NCBI GenBank assembly: GCA_016458225.1
Contig: JAEMGR010000015.1
Coordinates: 124,001 to 188,000, forward strand
Origin: Myxococcaceae bacterium JPH2
GTDB taxonomy: Bacteria > Myxococcota > Myxococcia > Myxococcales > Myxococcaceae
Direction of reading: 5' to 3'
Length of the DNA: 64,000 nt
Part shown: positions 54,350-63,453 of the stretch, piece after piece
Layout of the letters: each line of letters begins with the position of its first letter
Position numbering within the stretch: the first letter of the stretch is position 1
Made by a program: the position numbers and the translations under genes
The notes under the pieces: generated by a model
Told to the model about the DNA's origin: nothing
Database searches by the model: none
The model's input: only the letters and a program-made list of their open reading frames with translations

Positions 54350-55414
54350 ATGAATGGTCCGGACCCGGAGGCGGGTTCCCCTCTCATCCTGTCGTTCCGC
54401 CACCTGTTGACCGAGGCCGTCGGCAGCTTCCTCGACTCAGCGGAGATGCCCTGCGCCCAGACGGCGGACGCGCTGAGCGAGCTGCTCGTCACGCTGTCGC
54501 GCTACCGGGAGGAGGGCGCGCCCCTCTTCCCGATGGCCTTCGTGGGCGATGACCTGGGGGACATGCTGGAGCTGCTCGGTGGGCATGACCCCATTCCCAT
54601 CGGCTCGGGGCCGCGCAACCGCGCCACCATCCAGCGCGCCCTCAAGCAGTGCGCGCCCTTGGGACAAGGCCGCTGGTGGGCCCTCTACCTGCTGCGCGTG
54701 CCGGAGGGGCTCACCTACGGCATCTTCCGCACCGACCCGTTCCCCCTGACCGAGACGCCCCTGGAGCGACTGCGCCGCGCGGGGACGCAGGCGTCGCATG
54801 TCGTTGGGGTGCTGCAGCTCGCCGACAACATCATCGAGCTGCGCGCAGGAGGCGACCTCTGCCGACACGTGTACCTGTCAGGCGCACGGGTTGACGTGGA
54901 CCCACCGTCGGTGGTGCTGCGCGACCTGGCGCACGCCGTCACGGAGCAGGTGTTGCCCTCGAGCCGCGAGGCCGCGCGGGGCTTCTTCCAGCGAGTGTTC
55001 TTCGAGGTGATGCAGGGCTCGCACGGGACGCTCGTGGCGGTGCTGCCTCGGGAGCGCGCGGGCTCCGCGCTGTTCGTGGATGGCATCCTGCTGCCGCGTC
55101 CGCTGGACGTGGTGTCGCTGCTGGACCGCTATCAAGCGGCGCCAGATGACGCGGCGGCCTCGGCGGTGCGCGCCACGGCGCAGCTGTTGCGCGGGATGCT
55201 GGCGACGGACGGCATCACCGTGCTGCGCGCGGATGGGTGCATCCTCGGGTACAACGTCTTCGTGCGGCATCCGGAGACGCTGGCGCGACAGCCCGCGTTC
55301 GTCGGTGGCGCGCGGCGGCGCACCTTCGAGGTGCTGTGCGCGGCGCTCGGCTCCGAGCTGGCGGCCGCGTTCATCCGCTCCCAGGACGGTGACGTGGCGT
55401 GTCGTCGCGCGTAG
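54350..55414 (+). CDS. DACNV sensor protein with diadenylate-cyclase-like C-terminus
   Basis: 354 residues. The N-terminal two thirds resemble the DACNV sensor region known to precede diadenylate cyclase (DAC) domains. The last ~90 residues follow the DAC fold: DGITVLRADGCILGYNVFV (for DGA...), GGARRRTFEVL (for GTRHRTAE) and AAFIRSQDGDVAC. Two catalytic motifs are changed (DGA to DGI, RHR to RRR), so activity in making c-di-AMP is doubtful. No membrane segment. Upstream is an XRE regulator, downstream is traA. The DAC reading is by eye. Confidence 0.65.
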   Translation: MNGPDPEAGSPLILSFRHLLTEAVGSFLDSAEMPCAQTADALSELLVTLSRYREEGAPLFPMAFVGDDLGDMLELLGGHDPIPIGSGPRNRATIQRALKQCAPLGQGRWWALYLLRVPEGLTYGIFRTDPFPLTETPLERLRRAGTQASHVVGVLQLADNIIELRAGGDLCRHVYLSGARVDVDPPSVVLRDLAHAVTEQVLPSSREAARGFFQRVFFEVMQGSHGTLVAVLPRERAGSALFVDGILLPRPLDVVSLLDRYQAAPDDAAASAVRATAQLLRGMLATDGITVLRADGCILGYNVFVRHPETLARQPAFVGGARRRTFEVLCAALGSELAAAFIRSQDGDVACRRA

Positions 55415-55456
55415 CGGCGGGAGGCGCACGGCGCTCGCACGGATTTGCGGTGCTCT

Positions 55457-55472
55457 CCTGATTTGAATCAGG
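55457..55472. promoter_or_regulatory. CCTGATT-TG-AATCAGG dyad upstream of traA
   Basis: A seven-base-arm inverted repeat 110 bases before the traA ATG, 43 bases after the previous stop. A second dyad AACCC-TGT-GGGTT is at 55508-55520. Candidate operators for traAB, or a weak terminator for the DACNV gene. Confidence 0.4.
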
Positions 55473-55580
55473 GGCGGACCTCCGAGTGTGTCACGCACGC
55501 GGCACAGAACCCTGTGGGTTCGACGCGGCGACAGCGACGCTCTGCGTGGGAGGAAGATTGAGATCGTCAGAGGGGGCGTT

Positions 55581-57827
55581 ATGCTGTCACGCGCCGTGCG
55601 ACCAAGCCCCCACCCGTTCCGCGCGCATGCCGCGCTTCCCTTGCTGCTGGCGTGCCTCTCCGCGTTCCCCGCGATGGCCCAGAAACTCCCGGACGTCCTC
55701 GTCACGGGAGACCCCGTCGCCCCTTCGCCAAGTGAGGTGGGAACCGGGCTCTGCATGGCGTCGAGCAAGTGGACGAAAACTCTCAACGAGTTCCCACAGA
55801 GCACCGCAACATATATTGGGGACTTGAACACATACATGGAGGAGACCAAGCCGACTCGAGTTAGCTCGGTCCTCCGCACGGCGTTCGATCTCTCCAACAA
55901 TCTTAACGACGGTCGCGTGCTCAGCTACGGCGATTTCGTCGGCGTGGTCGCAGACTGTCCTCCGGGAGGATGTGGCTTCCACTACAACGCCTCAAACACA
56001 TCATTCGTTTCTCGATTTCGAGGCTATCTCAACGTCACACTAGGCATGACGAATCGGCCATTGCACTTCGGCTTCTATGTCGACGACGCAATTAGCCTGA
56101 CCGTCATTGATCGCGCCAAGCAGCGCTACAACATCGTCCTGCGCCCGCCTCAACTCGGAGCGCCAACGTGGCGAACAACCAATAGCGTTACGTTTTATCA
56201 CTCCGGCCTTTACCCCGTTGAACTCCTCTACGTCCAAATCGTAGAGCATGGCGCGCTAGAGCTCTCAATTCTCGACGGCTCATTCACAGACTACGAGCGA
56301 ACCGCCAACGATTCCCCAGTTGTCCCCCTATCAAGCGCCAACTTCGCGCTCGCACAGACCGCCCAGTTCTTCCAGACCGACAACGGTCGCCCCTCGTACC
56401 CCACCGACCTGAACAAGTGCGAGCAGTGCAATCGCGACGACGCCAACAAGGACGGCAACAGCACCTGCGGCCCGTATTACTACTGCAACGCTGCTGCGCT
56501 TTGCGCCCCCTGCAACACTGCGCTCTCGTGTGGTTCCGCGTGCCTCGCGTGCGGCCCCTCGACTCCGATCTGCGCCGAACTCAACGGAGTGACCAAGTGC
56601 GTGCAGTGCACCCAGGACTCCCAGTGCCCCAATGGGCGCTGCGACCTGACCGACAACTTCTGCCGCGGATGCAATGACGACGGCGACTGCCCCAACGGGC
56701 GCTGCGACCTCAGCGACAACGTCTGCCGCGGCTGCAACGACGACACGGACTGTCCCCAGACCGGGCGCTGCGACCTGAGCGACAACACCTGCCGCGGATG
56801 CAACGACAACGGCGACTGCCCCAACGGCCAGCTCTGCGATGTCCCGACCGCCACGTGCGTCGAGTGCCTCACCGACAAGAACTGCCCGCCCAAGCAGGTC
56901 TGCGCCACCGAGACCCACCAGTGCCGTGAATGCAACCAGGACGCGGATTGTGAGCGCGGCCTGCGCTGCTCCGACCACGTCTGCGTCGTCTGTGACAGCA
57001 ACACGGCCTGCGCCGGCAACTCGTGCAACTGCTGCCCGAATGGCACCCAGTGCGCGGCCCCGACCCCGGGCGCGCCGCCGTCCTGCGTCGAGTGCACGTC
57101 CGACAGCCAGTGCGCCGCGGGGCTCCGCTGCGACACCGCCAACGGGCGCTGCGTGACGCAAGTCCCCGAGTGCAACACCGCTGACCGCTGCGGCCCCGGC
57201 TGCTCGAAGTGCCCCACCGAGCGCCCCTTCTGCCTCGACGGCGAGGTCTGCGTGCAGTGCCGCAACGACCTCGAGTGCGGCGCGGGCCAGTACTGCCTCA
57301 GTGGCGAGTGCGCCTCCTCCACCACGGACCGGCACTGCGGCTCGCGCGGCACCGCGTGCACGGGCGCGACCCCGTTCTGCCTCACGGATGGCTCGGTCCA
57401 GAACAGCAGCTGCGTGGGCTGCCGCAATGACACGGACTGCGGCAGCGGCTCCTGCGACGCGACGACGCACAGCTGCACCAACACCGGAGCGTGCGCGGTG
57501 AGCTGCGCGGCGGGGCTCGTCTGCGACGGCACCGCGTGCGTCGAGTGCTACGCGGACGCGCACTGTCCCTGCGGTGGAACCTGCGACCTCTCCTCGAAAA
57601 CGTGCAGCACCTCGTGCGAGGACAGCGGGGACTGCCTCGGCGTCCAGTTCTGCTCGTCCGATACGCAGCAATGTGAGCGCGGCCGGCGCAAACCCGGCAC
57701 CGAGCCCAAGGGTGGCGCCTTCTGCTGCGGCACCACCGCCGATGCCACCCCCGCTGGCAGCACCGTCATGATGCTGCTGCTCGCCGCGGGCTTCATGCTC
57801 CTCCGCCCTTCCCGCCGCGTCCGATGA
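55581..57827 (+). CDS. traA: TraA, cell-surface receptor for outer-membrane exchange
   Basis: 748 residues. A signal peptide (ending AMA|QKL) is followed by a PA14-like variable domain (about 55-270: FRGYLNVTLGMTN, HFGFYVDDAISLTV, YHSGLYPVELLYVQI). Then come about 440 residues of Cys-rich EGF-like repeats (units such as GDCPNGRCDLSDNVCRGCN) and a MYXO-CTERM tail (FCCGTTADATPAGS, hydrophobic helix, RPSRRVR). TraA on neighbouring cells recognise each other and trigger outer-membrane fusion and protein exchange; the variable domain sets specificity. DNA of that domain is much lower in GC than the flanks. The ATG at 55581 has AGAGGGGG upstream. It overlaps traB by four bases. Confidence 0.92.
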   Translation: MLSRAVRPSPHPFRAHAALPLLLACLSAFPAMAQKLPDVLVTGDPVAPSPSEVGTGLCMASSKWTKTLNEFPQSTATYIGDLNTYMEETKPTRVSSVLRTAFDLSNNLNDGRVLSYGDFVGVVADCPPGGCGFHYNASNTSFVSRFRGYLNVTLGMTNRPLHFGFYVDDAISLTVIDRAKQRYNIVLRPPQLGAPTWRTTNSVTFYHSGLYPVELLYVQIVEHGALELSILDGSFTDYERTANDSPVVPLSSANFALAQTAQFFQTDNGRPSYPTDLNKCEQCNRDDANKDGNSTCGPYYYCNAAALCAPCNTALSCGSACLACGPSTPICAELNGVTKCVQCTQDSQCPNGRCDLTDNFCRGCNDDGDCPNGRCDLSDNVCRGCNDDTDCPQTGRCDLSDNTCRGCNDNGDCPNGQLCDVPTATCVECLTDKNCPPKQVCATETHQCRECNQDADCERGLRCSDHVCVVCDSNTACAGNSCNCCPNGTQCAAPTPGAPPSCVECTSDSQCAAGLRCDTANGRCVTQVPECNTADRCGPGCSKCPTERPFCLDGEVCVQCRNDLECGAGQYCLSGECASSTTDRHCGSRGTACTGATPFCLTDGSVQNSSCVGCRNDTDCGSGSCDATTHSCTNTGACAVSCAAGLVCDGTACVECYADAHCPCGGTCDLSSKTCSTSCEDSGDCLGVQFCSSDTQQCERGRRKPGTEPKGGAFCCGTTADATPAGSTVMMLLLAAGFMLLRPSRRVR

Positions 57828-59458
57828 AGCCCTCGCTCTCCCTCATCCTCCTGCTGGCGTTGGGCCTGGCCACTCCTGCCCTCGGCGCGCCCGACGCTCG
57901 CTTCGACATCCAGCTCTTCCGGCCGTCGGGTGCGCCGCAGGACCTCGTGCTGGTGAGCCAGTCGCGGCCCCTGTCGCACCTGTCCGCGTCCGCGGGGCCG
58001 TACTTCAGCTACACGTTCAATCCCTTGACCCTCGTGCCCAAGGACGGGGACGTGGGGAAGATCAGCCTCGTGGGCAACCGCCTGCAGCTCGACGTCATGG
58101 GCTCGGTCGGTCTGTTTGATTGGGCCGAGGTGGGCGTGGATGTTCCCCTCATCCTCGCGCAGGGCGGACAGAACCTGGAGGTCATCGGCACCGAGGGCTC
58201 TGTCGCCAGCTCCGTGCTCGGGGACCTTCGCCTCACGGGCAAGGTGGCAGTCCCAGGCCTGCGCCGTCCCGCGGAGGGCCATGGCTTCGGCGCGGCCCTC
58301 ACCCTCAACGTCAGCTTCCCCTCGGGTGACCAGGAGGCGTTCGCCAGCGATGGCGAGCTGACGTGGGCGCCCGGGCTCGTGGTCGACTACCGCTTCGAGT
58401 CCGGCATCCTCCTCGCGTTCAACGGGGGCTTCTGGAAGCGACCGGACCACATCTTCAACAACGTGAAGCTCGGGGACATGGCGCCGTTCGGCCTGGGCAC
58501 CGAGGTCCCCATCCTGCGCGGCAGCGGCATCACCGCCCTGGCCATGGTCAGCGGCGCCGTGGGCCTGGAGAAGTTGCCGGGACAGGCTCGGCAGGTGCCC
58601 GCGGAGCTGCTCGTCGGCTTGCGCTGGTACAGCTCCACGGGCGTCACCTTCACGTTCGGCGGCGGCGCGGGATGTGGATGCTCGCTGGGCTCGCCCACGC
58701 TGAGCTTCTTCACGTCCATCATCTGGGTGCCCGCGAAGACGCGCGAGTGGGAGGCCCTGGAGCGCTTCAAGGATCCGCCCAAGCCTCCGCCTCCGCCCGT
58801 GGATCCGGACGGCGACTCGGTGATTGGTGACAAGGACCGCTGCCCGGACATCGCGGGCCCGGTGGAGAACGCGGGCTGCCCGGATACGGATCGCGACAAC
58901 GACAAGGTCGTGGACCGACTCGACAAGTGTCCGGACGTACCTGCTGGGAGCCACGGCCGTGACGGCTGCCCGCTCGCGCGCATGTCGGGGAACAAGATCG
59001 TCATCCTGGAGCAGGTGAACTTCGCCACCGACCAGGACGTCATCCTCTCCGAGTCCTTCCCCATCCTCGAGGAGGTGTCTCGCGTGATGACGGACAACAC
59101 GAGCATCGACCGGGTGCTCGTGGAAGGACACACGGACTCACGCGCGAGCGACGCCTACAACCTGGAGTTGTCGAAGCGCCGCGCCGCGAGCGTGAAGCGC
59201 TTCCTCATCGAGAGCGGCGTCGCGGCGGAGCGGGTCTGCTCGCAGGGCTTCGGGCGCAGCCGGCCCGTGGCGGACAACGAGAGCGAAGAGGGGATGGCCC
59301 TCAATCGCCGCGTCGAGTTCACCATCCAGCCTCCGAGCGAGGGACCGCGTCCGCCGTGCCCGGATGAAGAGCCTCCGGCGAAGAAGGGCCGCAAGGGCGG
59401 ACGCGCGAAGCCGACCTCTGCCCCCGTCGCGCCTGCCCCTGGCGGGGCGAAGAAGTAA
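57824..59458 (+). CDS. traB: TraB, OmpA-family partner of TraA
   Basis: 544 residues. A signal peptide is followed by an outer-membrane-barrel-like region (about 25-310), thrombospondin type-3-like calcium repeats (about 325-380: DPDGDSVIGDKDRCPD, DTDRDNDKVVDRLDKCPD) and an OmpA C-terminal peptidoglycan-binding domain (about 395-510: VEGHTDSRASDAYN, LSKRRAASVKRFL). The tail is Lys/Pro/Ala-rich. TraB is needed with TraA for outer-membrane exchange and forms foci with it. It is coupled to traA by an ATGA overlap and followed by a strong hairpin. Confidence 0.92.
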   Translation: MKPSLSLILLLALGLATPALGAPDARFDIQLFRPSGAPQDLVLVSQSRPLSHLSASAGPYFSYTFNPLTLVPKDGDVGKISLVGNRLQLDVMGSVGLFDWAEVGVDVPLILAQGGQNLEVIGTEGSVASSVLGDLRLTGKVAVPGLRRPAEGHGFGAALTLNVSFPSGDQEAFASDGELTWAPGLVVDYRFESGILLAFNGGFWKRPDHIFNNVKLGDMAPFGLGTEVPILRGSGITALAMVSGAVGLEKLPGQARQVPAELLVGLRWYSSTGVTFTFGGGAGCGCSLGSPTLSFFTSIIWVPAKTREWEALERFKDPPKPPPPPVDPDGDSVIGDKDRCPDIAGPVENAGCPDTDRDNDKVVDRLDKCPDVPAGSHGRDGCPLARMSGNKIVILEQVNFATDQDVILSESFPILEEVSRVMTDNTSIDRVLVEGHTDSRASDAYNLELSKRRAASVKRFLIESGVAAERVCSQGFGRSRPVADNESEEGMALNRRVEFTIQPPSEGPRPPCPDEEPPAKKGRKGGRAKPTSAPVAPAPGGAKK

Positions 59459-59475
59459 GCGCGAGCATCACAGGA

Positions 59476-59501
59476 GCGCGGCCTCGCCACAGAGGCCGCG
59501 C
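59476..59501 (+). terminator. Terminator of traAB
   Basis: GCGCGGCCTC-GCCACA-GAGGCCGCGC: a perfect ten-base-pair stem and six-base loop, 17 bases after the traB stop. Confidence 0.82.
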
Positions 59502-59749
59502 GTCCTGGTTCCACAGAATGAATCGGCGCTGTGCTTCGAGCCCTCCGAGAGGAGGCTCGGCTGACTGCGCCAGCGCGCTCCCCTCCTCCGCACGAAATCA
59601 CCACACCACGCGGAGACCCGCTGGCGAACACGGCGCCCCATCGACCAGGGCAGAGGCGCGGCGACGCGCGCGCATCACGCGACACGGCGTCGCGTGGCGC
59701 GTGCACCGGCGTCCTTCGATGACGAAGACGCCGGAGCAGCCGAGTCCAC

Positions 59750-60592
59750 TCACCGCCCGACGATGAAGTCCGCGGCCGTGCGTCGGCGTCCCGCGACGAC
59801 GGAGACCACCGCGCGGCCCACGCCCACGGCGGTCACTCGCCCCTCGGGGGACACCGTGACGACGGACGCGTCCGACGAGAACCACTCCAGCGGAACCTTG
59901 TCGAGCACCGCGCCGTTGCGGTTGTACGCACGGGCCTGGAGCTGAATCGACTGGCCCATTTTCTTGAACGTGTACGACGTCAGGTTGAGGCCCAGGCGCA
60001 CGAAGTCCACGGGCACGACCTGCACGGCGATGGCTCGATTCAAGTGTCCCAGCGAGGCCGTCACCGTGGCCACTCCGGGCGACGCGGCCACGAGCAGACC
60101 GTCCTTCACGTACGCCACCGCCTCATCGCTGGAGCGGAACGCGATGGCCGGATTGGGGATGATGTGTCCCTGCTCGTTGCGCGCCACCATGTGCAGCTTG
60201 ATGGTGCGGCCCGTCTCCACGAAGTCCGAGCCCGGGGCTCGCACATCCAGCGCGCTGAGGATGGTGAGCTCCAGCGGCACCGCCGCCTTCGCGCGACCTC
60301 CCTGCACGCCGATGATGGTCTTCCCCGACTTGCGCACCACCACGGTGCCGTCGTCTTGCACCGAGGCCACCTCGGGCGCGGAGCTGGTCCAGCGCAGGCG
60401 AGGACTCGCCATGCGCTGCCCTTCCGCATCCTGGACGGTGTACTCCAGCGCCACGCTCTGTCCCGTCGCGCGCAGGTAGCGCACCTCGGGAGGTTGCAGG
60501 GTGATGGTGGTCGGCGTGGGGCCGCACGCGCTCAGCACGCTGAGGGCGAGGAGGCCAAGGAATGGGCGAACAGGCAGGCGCGACGTCGTCAC
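59750..60592 (-). CDS. Lipoprotein with bacterial Ig-like (Big2) domains
   Basis: 280 residues from a GTG at 60592 (VTTSRLPVRPF), giving a signal peptide with lipobox LSAC. Three Ig-like repeats follow, each ending in a pattern such as WTSSAPEVASVQDDGTVVV, FRSSDEAVAYVKDGLLVA and WFSSDASVVTVSPEGRVTA, the Big2 signature. It is probably a surface or periplasmic adhesion-type lipoprotein. Convergent with traB. Confidence 0.85.
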   Translation of the reverse strand: MTTSRLPVRPFLGLLALSVLSACGPTPTTITLQPPEVRYLRATGQSVALEYTVQDAEGQRMASPRLRWTSSAPEVASVQDDGTVVVRKSGKTIIGVQGGRAKAAVPLELTILSALDVRAPGSDFVETGRTIKLHMVARNEQGHIIPNPAIAFRSSDEAVAYVKDGLLVAASPGVATVTASLGHLNRAIAVQVVPVDFVRLGLNLTSYTFKKMGQSIQLQARAYNRNGAVLDKVPLEWFSSDASVVTVSPEGRVTAVGVGRAVVSVVAGRRRTAADFIVGR

Positions 60593-60781
60593 GGCACGAG
60601 GAGGGGGAGTCGGGTCGTCGCGTCGGGGACGCCGTCCGAGGCTCGGGCGGTACCGCGACGCGCTCCCGTCCCGGAACAGCGGCCCGGGACGGGGATGCGC
60701 GAGTCTACCGTTCACTCGCGCGGCTGGCGTGAAAAGACCCCGCGCGTTCGTTCGCTCGCCCTGCGGCGAGAGACACGGCCC

Positions 60782-62674
60782 CTACTCGCTCCACTGAAGT
60801 CGAGGCGGCATCCACTCCGGCCCGTCCCCCGGCACTCGGTGCAGCGGCGGCACGTAGGGCCCCAGGGGCTCGCGCCGCCACCACGCCCCGGTCCGCTGGC
60901 GCTCCTCGCGTGAGGTCATGCGGTAGTCGTACAGCCACGCGCGAACATGCCGGGGCGGAGCGTCCGGGAAGGGGTTGCCCGCCAGCAGCCCAAGCACCTC
61001 GGGCGCGCCCTCCAGCAGCCGCCCCAGGAACGCGAGGAACCACGAGGGCGGCCGCCCCAGCGCCGCGAACCACATCTGCCAATCCAGTCTCGGCTGATGC
61101 GGGGCCACCTGCCGAGGCACCTGCCGCACGTCCGACACCTTGAAGCGGAAGGGGTACGGCCTCCAGTGCACCCCATCCTCCGAGCCCTCCACGACAATCT
61201 CCGGACGACTCACGGTCATCACCGCGAAGAGGCCATACCGGTTCAGCGAGTGCAGCGGACGCGCGGCGGCCTCCAAGCGGTCCAACCATTCGAGGACGCG
61301 GCGTGGTCGTCTCGGCGGCCACCACGAGAAGCGCTGGAGCACTTCCGTCGCGCTCAGGACGCCCACGGGCACGGCGGCCAGCGCCGACAGCACCGCGCGC
61401 CATCTCGGGCGAGGTCGCGGCGCATCCCTCCACAGCCGAGCCGGCACCACCCGCCGCAGCGAGGAATCATCCAGCAGCCACAACCCCAGCGACCAGGCCT
61501 GGAGGTTGAAGAAGCCATAGTTGCCCGTGGCGCTGATGACGGCTTGGAGGAATGTGAAGCACGCGAAGGCGAAGCGCCGCGCCTGTCTCGGACCGAAGAC
61601 GAGGAGCGGCACCACGGTCTCCAATCCCAGCACCAACAGCGTGGCGGCGCGCTGGAACCCTCGCGGCAGGTGGTGCGCGTACCAGCCGCCTCGCGTCGGC
61701 AGCGGCGCGGTCTCGTAGTAGACGCCGCACGCCGTCAGCTCGCGCCACGTCCGGTCTCCCGACTGGAGCTTGCTCAACCCCGAGCCGAGGTACAGCCGGA
61801 ACACGAGCAGGCGGAAGAGGAGCACCTCCCACGCGGCCGGCTCGTGGTGACCCAGTCCCGGCCGCAGTCCACCGGGCGCGGTGAGCGCCGCGAGCAGCCC
61901 CATCTCCAGGAGCAGCACGTCCCACTGGAACGAGAGGAACTCACGCCCCAGCGAGACATAGGACAGGTACAAGCCCCACAGCAGCGTCGCGCTCAGGCGA
62001 GGCGCCACGTCGAACAGCAGCGCCACCGACAGCGCCTGCCCCGCGCGACACCCGCGCACGAGCGTCGCGTCCGAGGCATCCCACCAGAACAGCGACAGAG
62101 CCCTCCACCCACGATGCCGCGAGGCGGAAGCGCGCAGCGGTGGATCCACGGCCTCGCGAATGGGCCGGATGCCACGCGCGCCATAGAGCCCGAGCACCTG
62201 ACTCCCCAGTGACGTGAACGCGATGAGGAACGTGCCGCCCAGCAGTCGCAAGAACACCCAGCGCACGGCGCGATAGCGGGGCACCTGCGTCGAGCGGCCG
62301 AACAACCATCGGTCCCATCGCGCCGCGCCTCGACGGTGGCGCGCCACCACCGCGTACACGCTCCCCGCGACGTGCCGCACGCCCGGCAGCAAGCCCAACG
62401 CCGCCAGCCAGCGCGTGCCGACGCGGGGCGACCAGGTGAGCATCCGGAAGACGGCCTCCGCGCCCGAGGACCGTCGGCCCTCGGGCTCCACGAACTGCAT
62501 CGCGCGCCGCGCCTCCTCGCGGGAGATGCCGAGCAGCGCGCGCAGCCACCACCGCGAGGGCTCGAACCGCACGCGGCCTTGCGTGCGCTCCATCCACCGC
62601 CGAACCCAGCGCCGACAGAATCCGCAGTCCCCGTCGTAGAGCACGAGGGGTCGAGTCCTCACGGCCGCGCGCAT
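60782..62674 (-). CDS. DCC thiol-disulfide domain fused to lipase-maturation-factor-like membrane protein
   Basis: 630 residues. Residues about 8-120 are a DCC (DUF393) domain with YDGDCGFCRRWVRRW (C17, C20). The rest (about 150-625) resembles lipase maturation factor 1: multiple membrane helices, LGREFLSFQWDVLLLEMGLL, FRLYLGSGLSKLQSGD and the late soluble region with PHQPRLDWQMWFAALG. LMF1 helps fold secreted lipases; fused to a CxxC thioredoxin-like unit it may catalyse disulfide chemistry on secreted enzymes. The start at 62674 removes a doubtful leader up to 62752. Confidence 0.85.
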   Translation of the reverse strand: MRAAVRTRPLVLYDGDCGFCRRWVRRWMERTQGRVRFEPSRWWLRALLGISREEARRAMQFVEPEGRRSSGAEAVFRMLTWSPRVGTRWLAALGLLPGVRHVAGSVYAVVARHRRGAARWDRWLFGRSTQVPRYRAVRWVFLRLLGGTFLIAFTSLGSQVLGLYGARGIRPIREAVDPPLRASASRHRGWRALSLFWWDASDATLVRGCRAGQALSVALLFDVAPRLSATLLWGLYLSYVSLGREFLSFQWDVLLLEMGLLAALTAPGGLRPGLGHHEPAAWEVLLFRLLVFRLYLGSGLSKLQSGDRTWRELTACGVYYETAPLPTRGGWYAHHLPRGFQRAATLLVLGLETVVPLLVFGPRQARRFAFACFTFLQAVISATGNYGFFNLQAWSLGLWLLDDSSLRRVVPARLWRDAPRPRPRWRAVLSALAAVPVGVLSATEVLQRFSWWPPRRPRRVLEWLDRLEAAARPLHSLNRYGLFAVMTVSRPEIVVEGSEDGVHWRPYPFRFKVSDVRQVPRQVAPHQPRLDWQMWFAALGRPPSWFLAFLGRLLEGAPEVLGLLAGNPFPDAPPRHVRAWLYDYRMTSREERQRTGAWWRREPLGPYVPPLHRVPGDGPEWMPPRLQWSE

Positions 62675-62799
62675 GCCTCCCCCATCCTCGAAGGATGGAC
62701 GCGGACCGGGCATCGGGGGAGCAAGCCTGGCGGGCCGCTCGGAGGGCGGCACGTCGGGCAGAGGGTGGCAACGAGATGAGGGTGCCTAGCTTTGACGGC

Positions 62800-63453
62800 A
62801 TGAGCGAGCCCAAGGCCAAGGCCCGGAAGACCATGGAGGTGGTGCGCGGCGTGCACCACTGGACCCTCGCGGACGAGCGCATCGGGGGGATGCGGAGCGA
62901 CGCCTACGCGGTGGTGGACGAGGACGGCGCCGTCACGCTCATCGACCCGTTGCCCATCGACGAACAGAGCCTGCGTCGGCTGGGCTCCATCGTCGGCATC
63001 GTGCTCACCGCGGGCAATCACCAGCGCTCGGCGTGGCACTTCCGCAAGAGCCTCGGCGTTCCGGTCTGGGCGCCCGAGGGAGCGCTGGGCCTGGAGGAGT
63101 CACCGGACTACCACTACGTCGCGGGCGACACGCTGCCCGGCGGGCTCAGCACGTTCCAGACGCCCGGCCCCACCGAGGCGATGTTCACGCTGTGGCTCCA
63201 GATGCATCCGCACGCCGTCGTCTTCATCTCGGACCTGCTCACCCATGACGGCAACGGCACGCCCCGCTTCGTCCCGAGCGAGTACCAGGATGAGCCCGCG
63301 CGCACGCGCGTGAGCATTCAGCGCATCCTGGACCACCTGCCCGTGGACACCGTGTGCTTCGCGCACGGCAAGCCCATCGTGAAGGACGGGGCCTCGGCGC
63401 TCCGGCGCGCGCTCGAGCGCGACACCGAGGCGCCATCGGCTCCCGCGCCCTGA
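62800..63453 (+). CDS. Degenerate metallo-beta-lactamase-fold protein
   Basis: 217 residues from the ATG at 62800; an in-frame ATG at 62776 would add eight. The fold is recognisable (AYAVVDEDGAVTLIDPLPI, IVGIVLTAGNHQRSAWHF, VFISDLLTHDG, VCFAHGKPIV), but the HxHxDH motif is reduced to NHQRSAWHF, so at most part of the zinc site remains. It may bind one metal or act as a non-enzymatic protein. It is divergent from the DCC-LMF gene. Confidence 0.75.
   Translation: MSEPKAKARKTMEVVRGVHHWTLADERIGGMRSDAYAVVDEDGAVTLIDPLPIDEQSLRRLGSIVGIVLTAGNHQRSAWHFRKSLGVPVWAPEGALGLEESPDYHYVAGDTLPGGLSTFQTPGPTEAMFTLWLQMHPHAVVFISDLLTHDGNGTPRFVPSEYQDEPARTRVSIQRILDHLPVDTVCFAHGKPIVKDGASALRRALERDTEAPSAPAP

Noticed and set aside
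56600..56900. Cys-repeat DNA as a CRISPR or satellite array
   Set aside because: The repeats are coding EGF-like units of TraA with varying sequence and no spacers.
56331..57532. Long minus-strand frames opposite the traA Cys repeats
   Set aside because: Repeat coding on the plus strand creates antisense open frames; their composition is unnatural.
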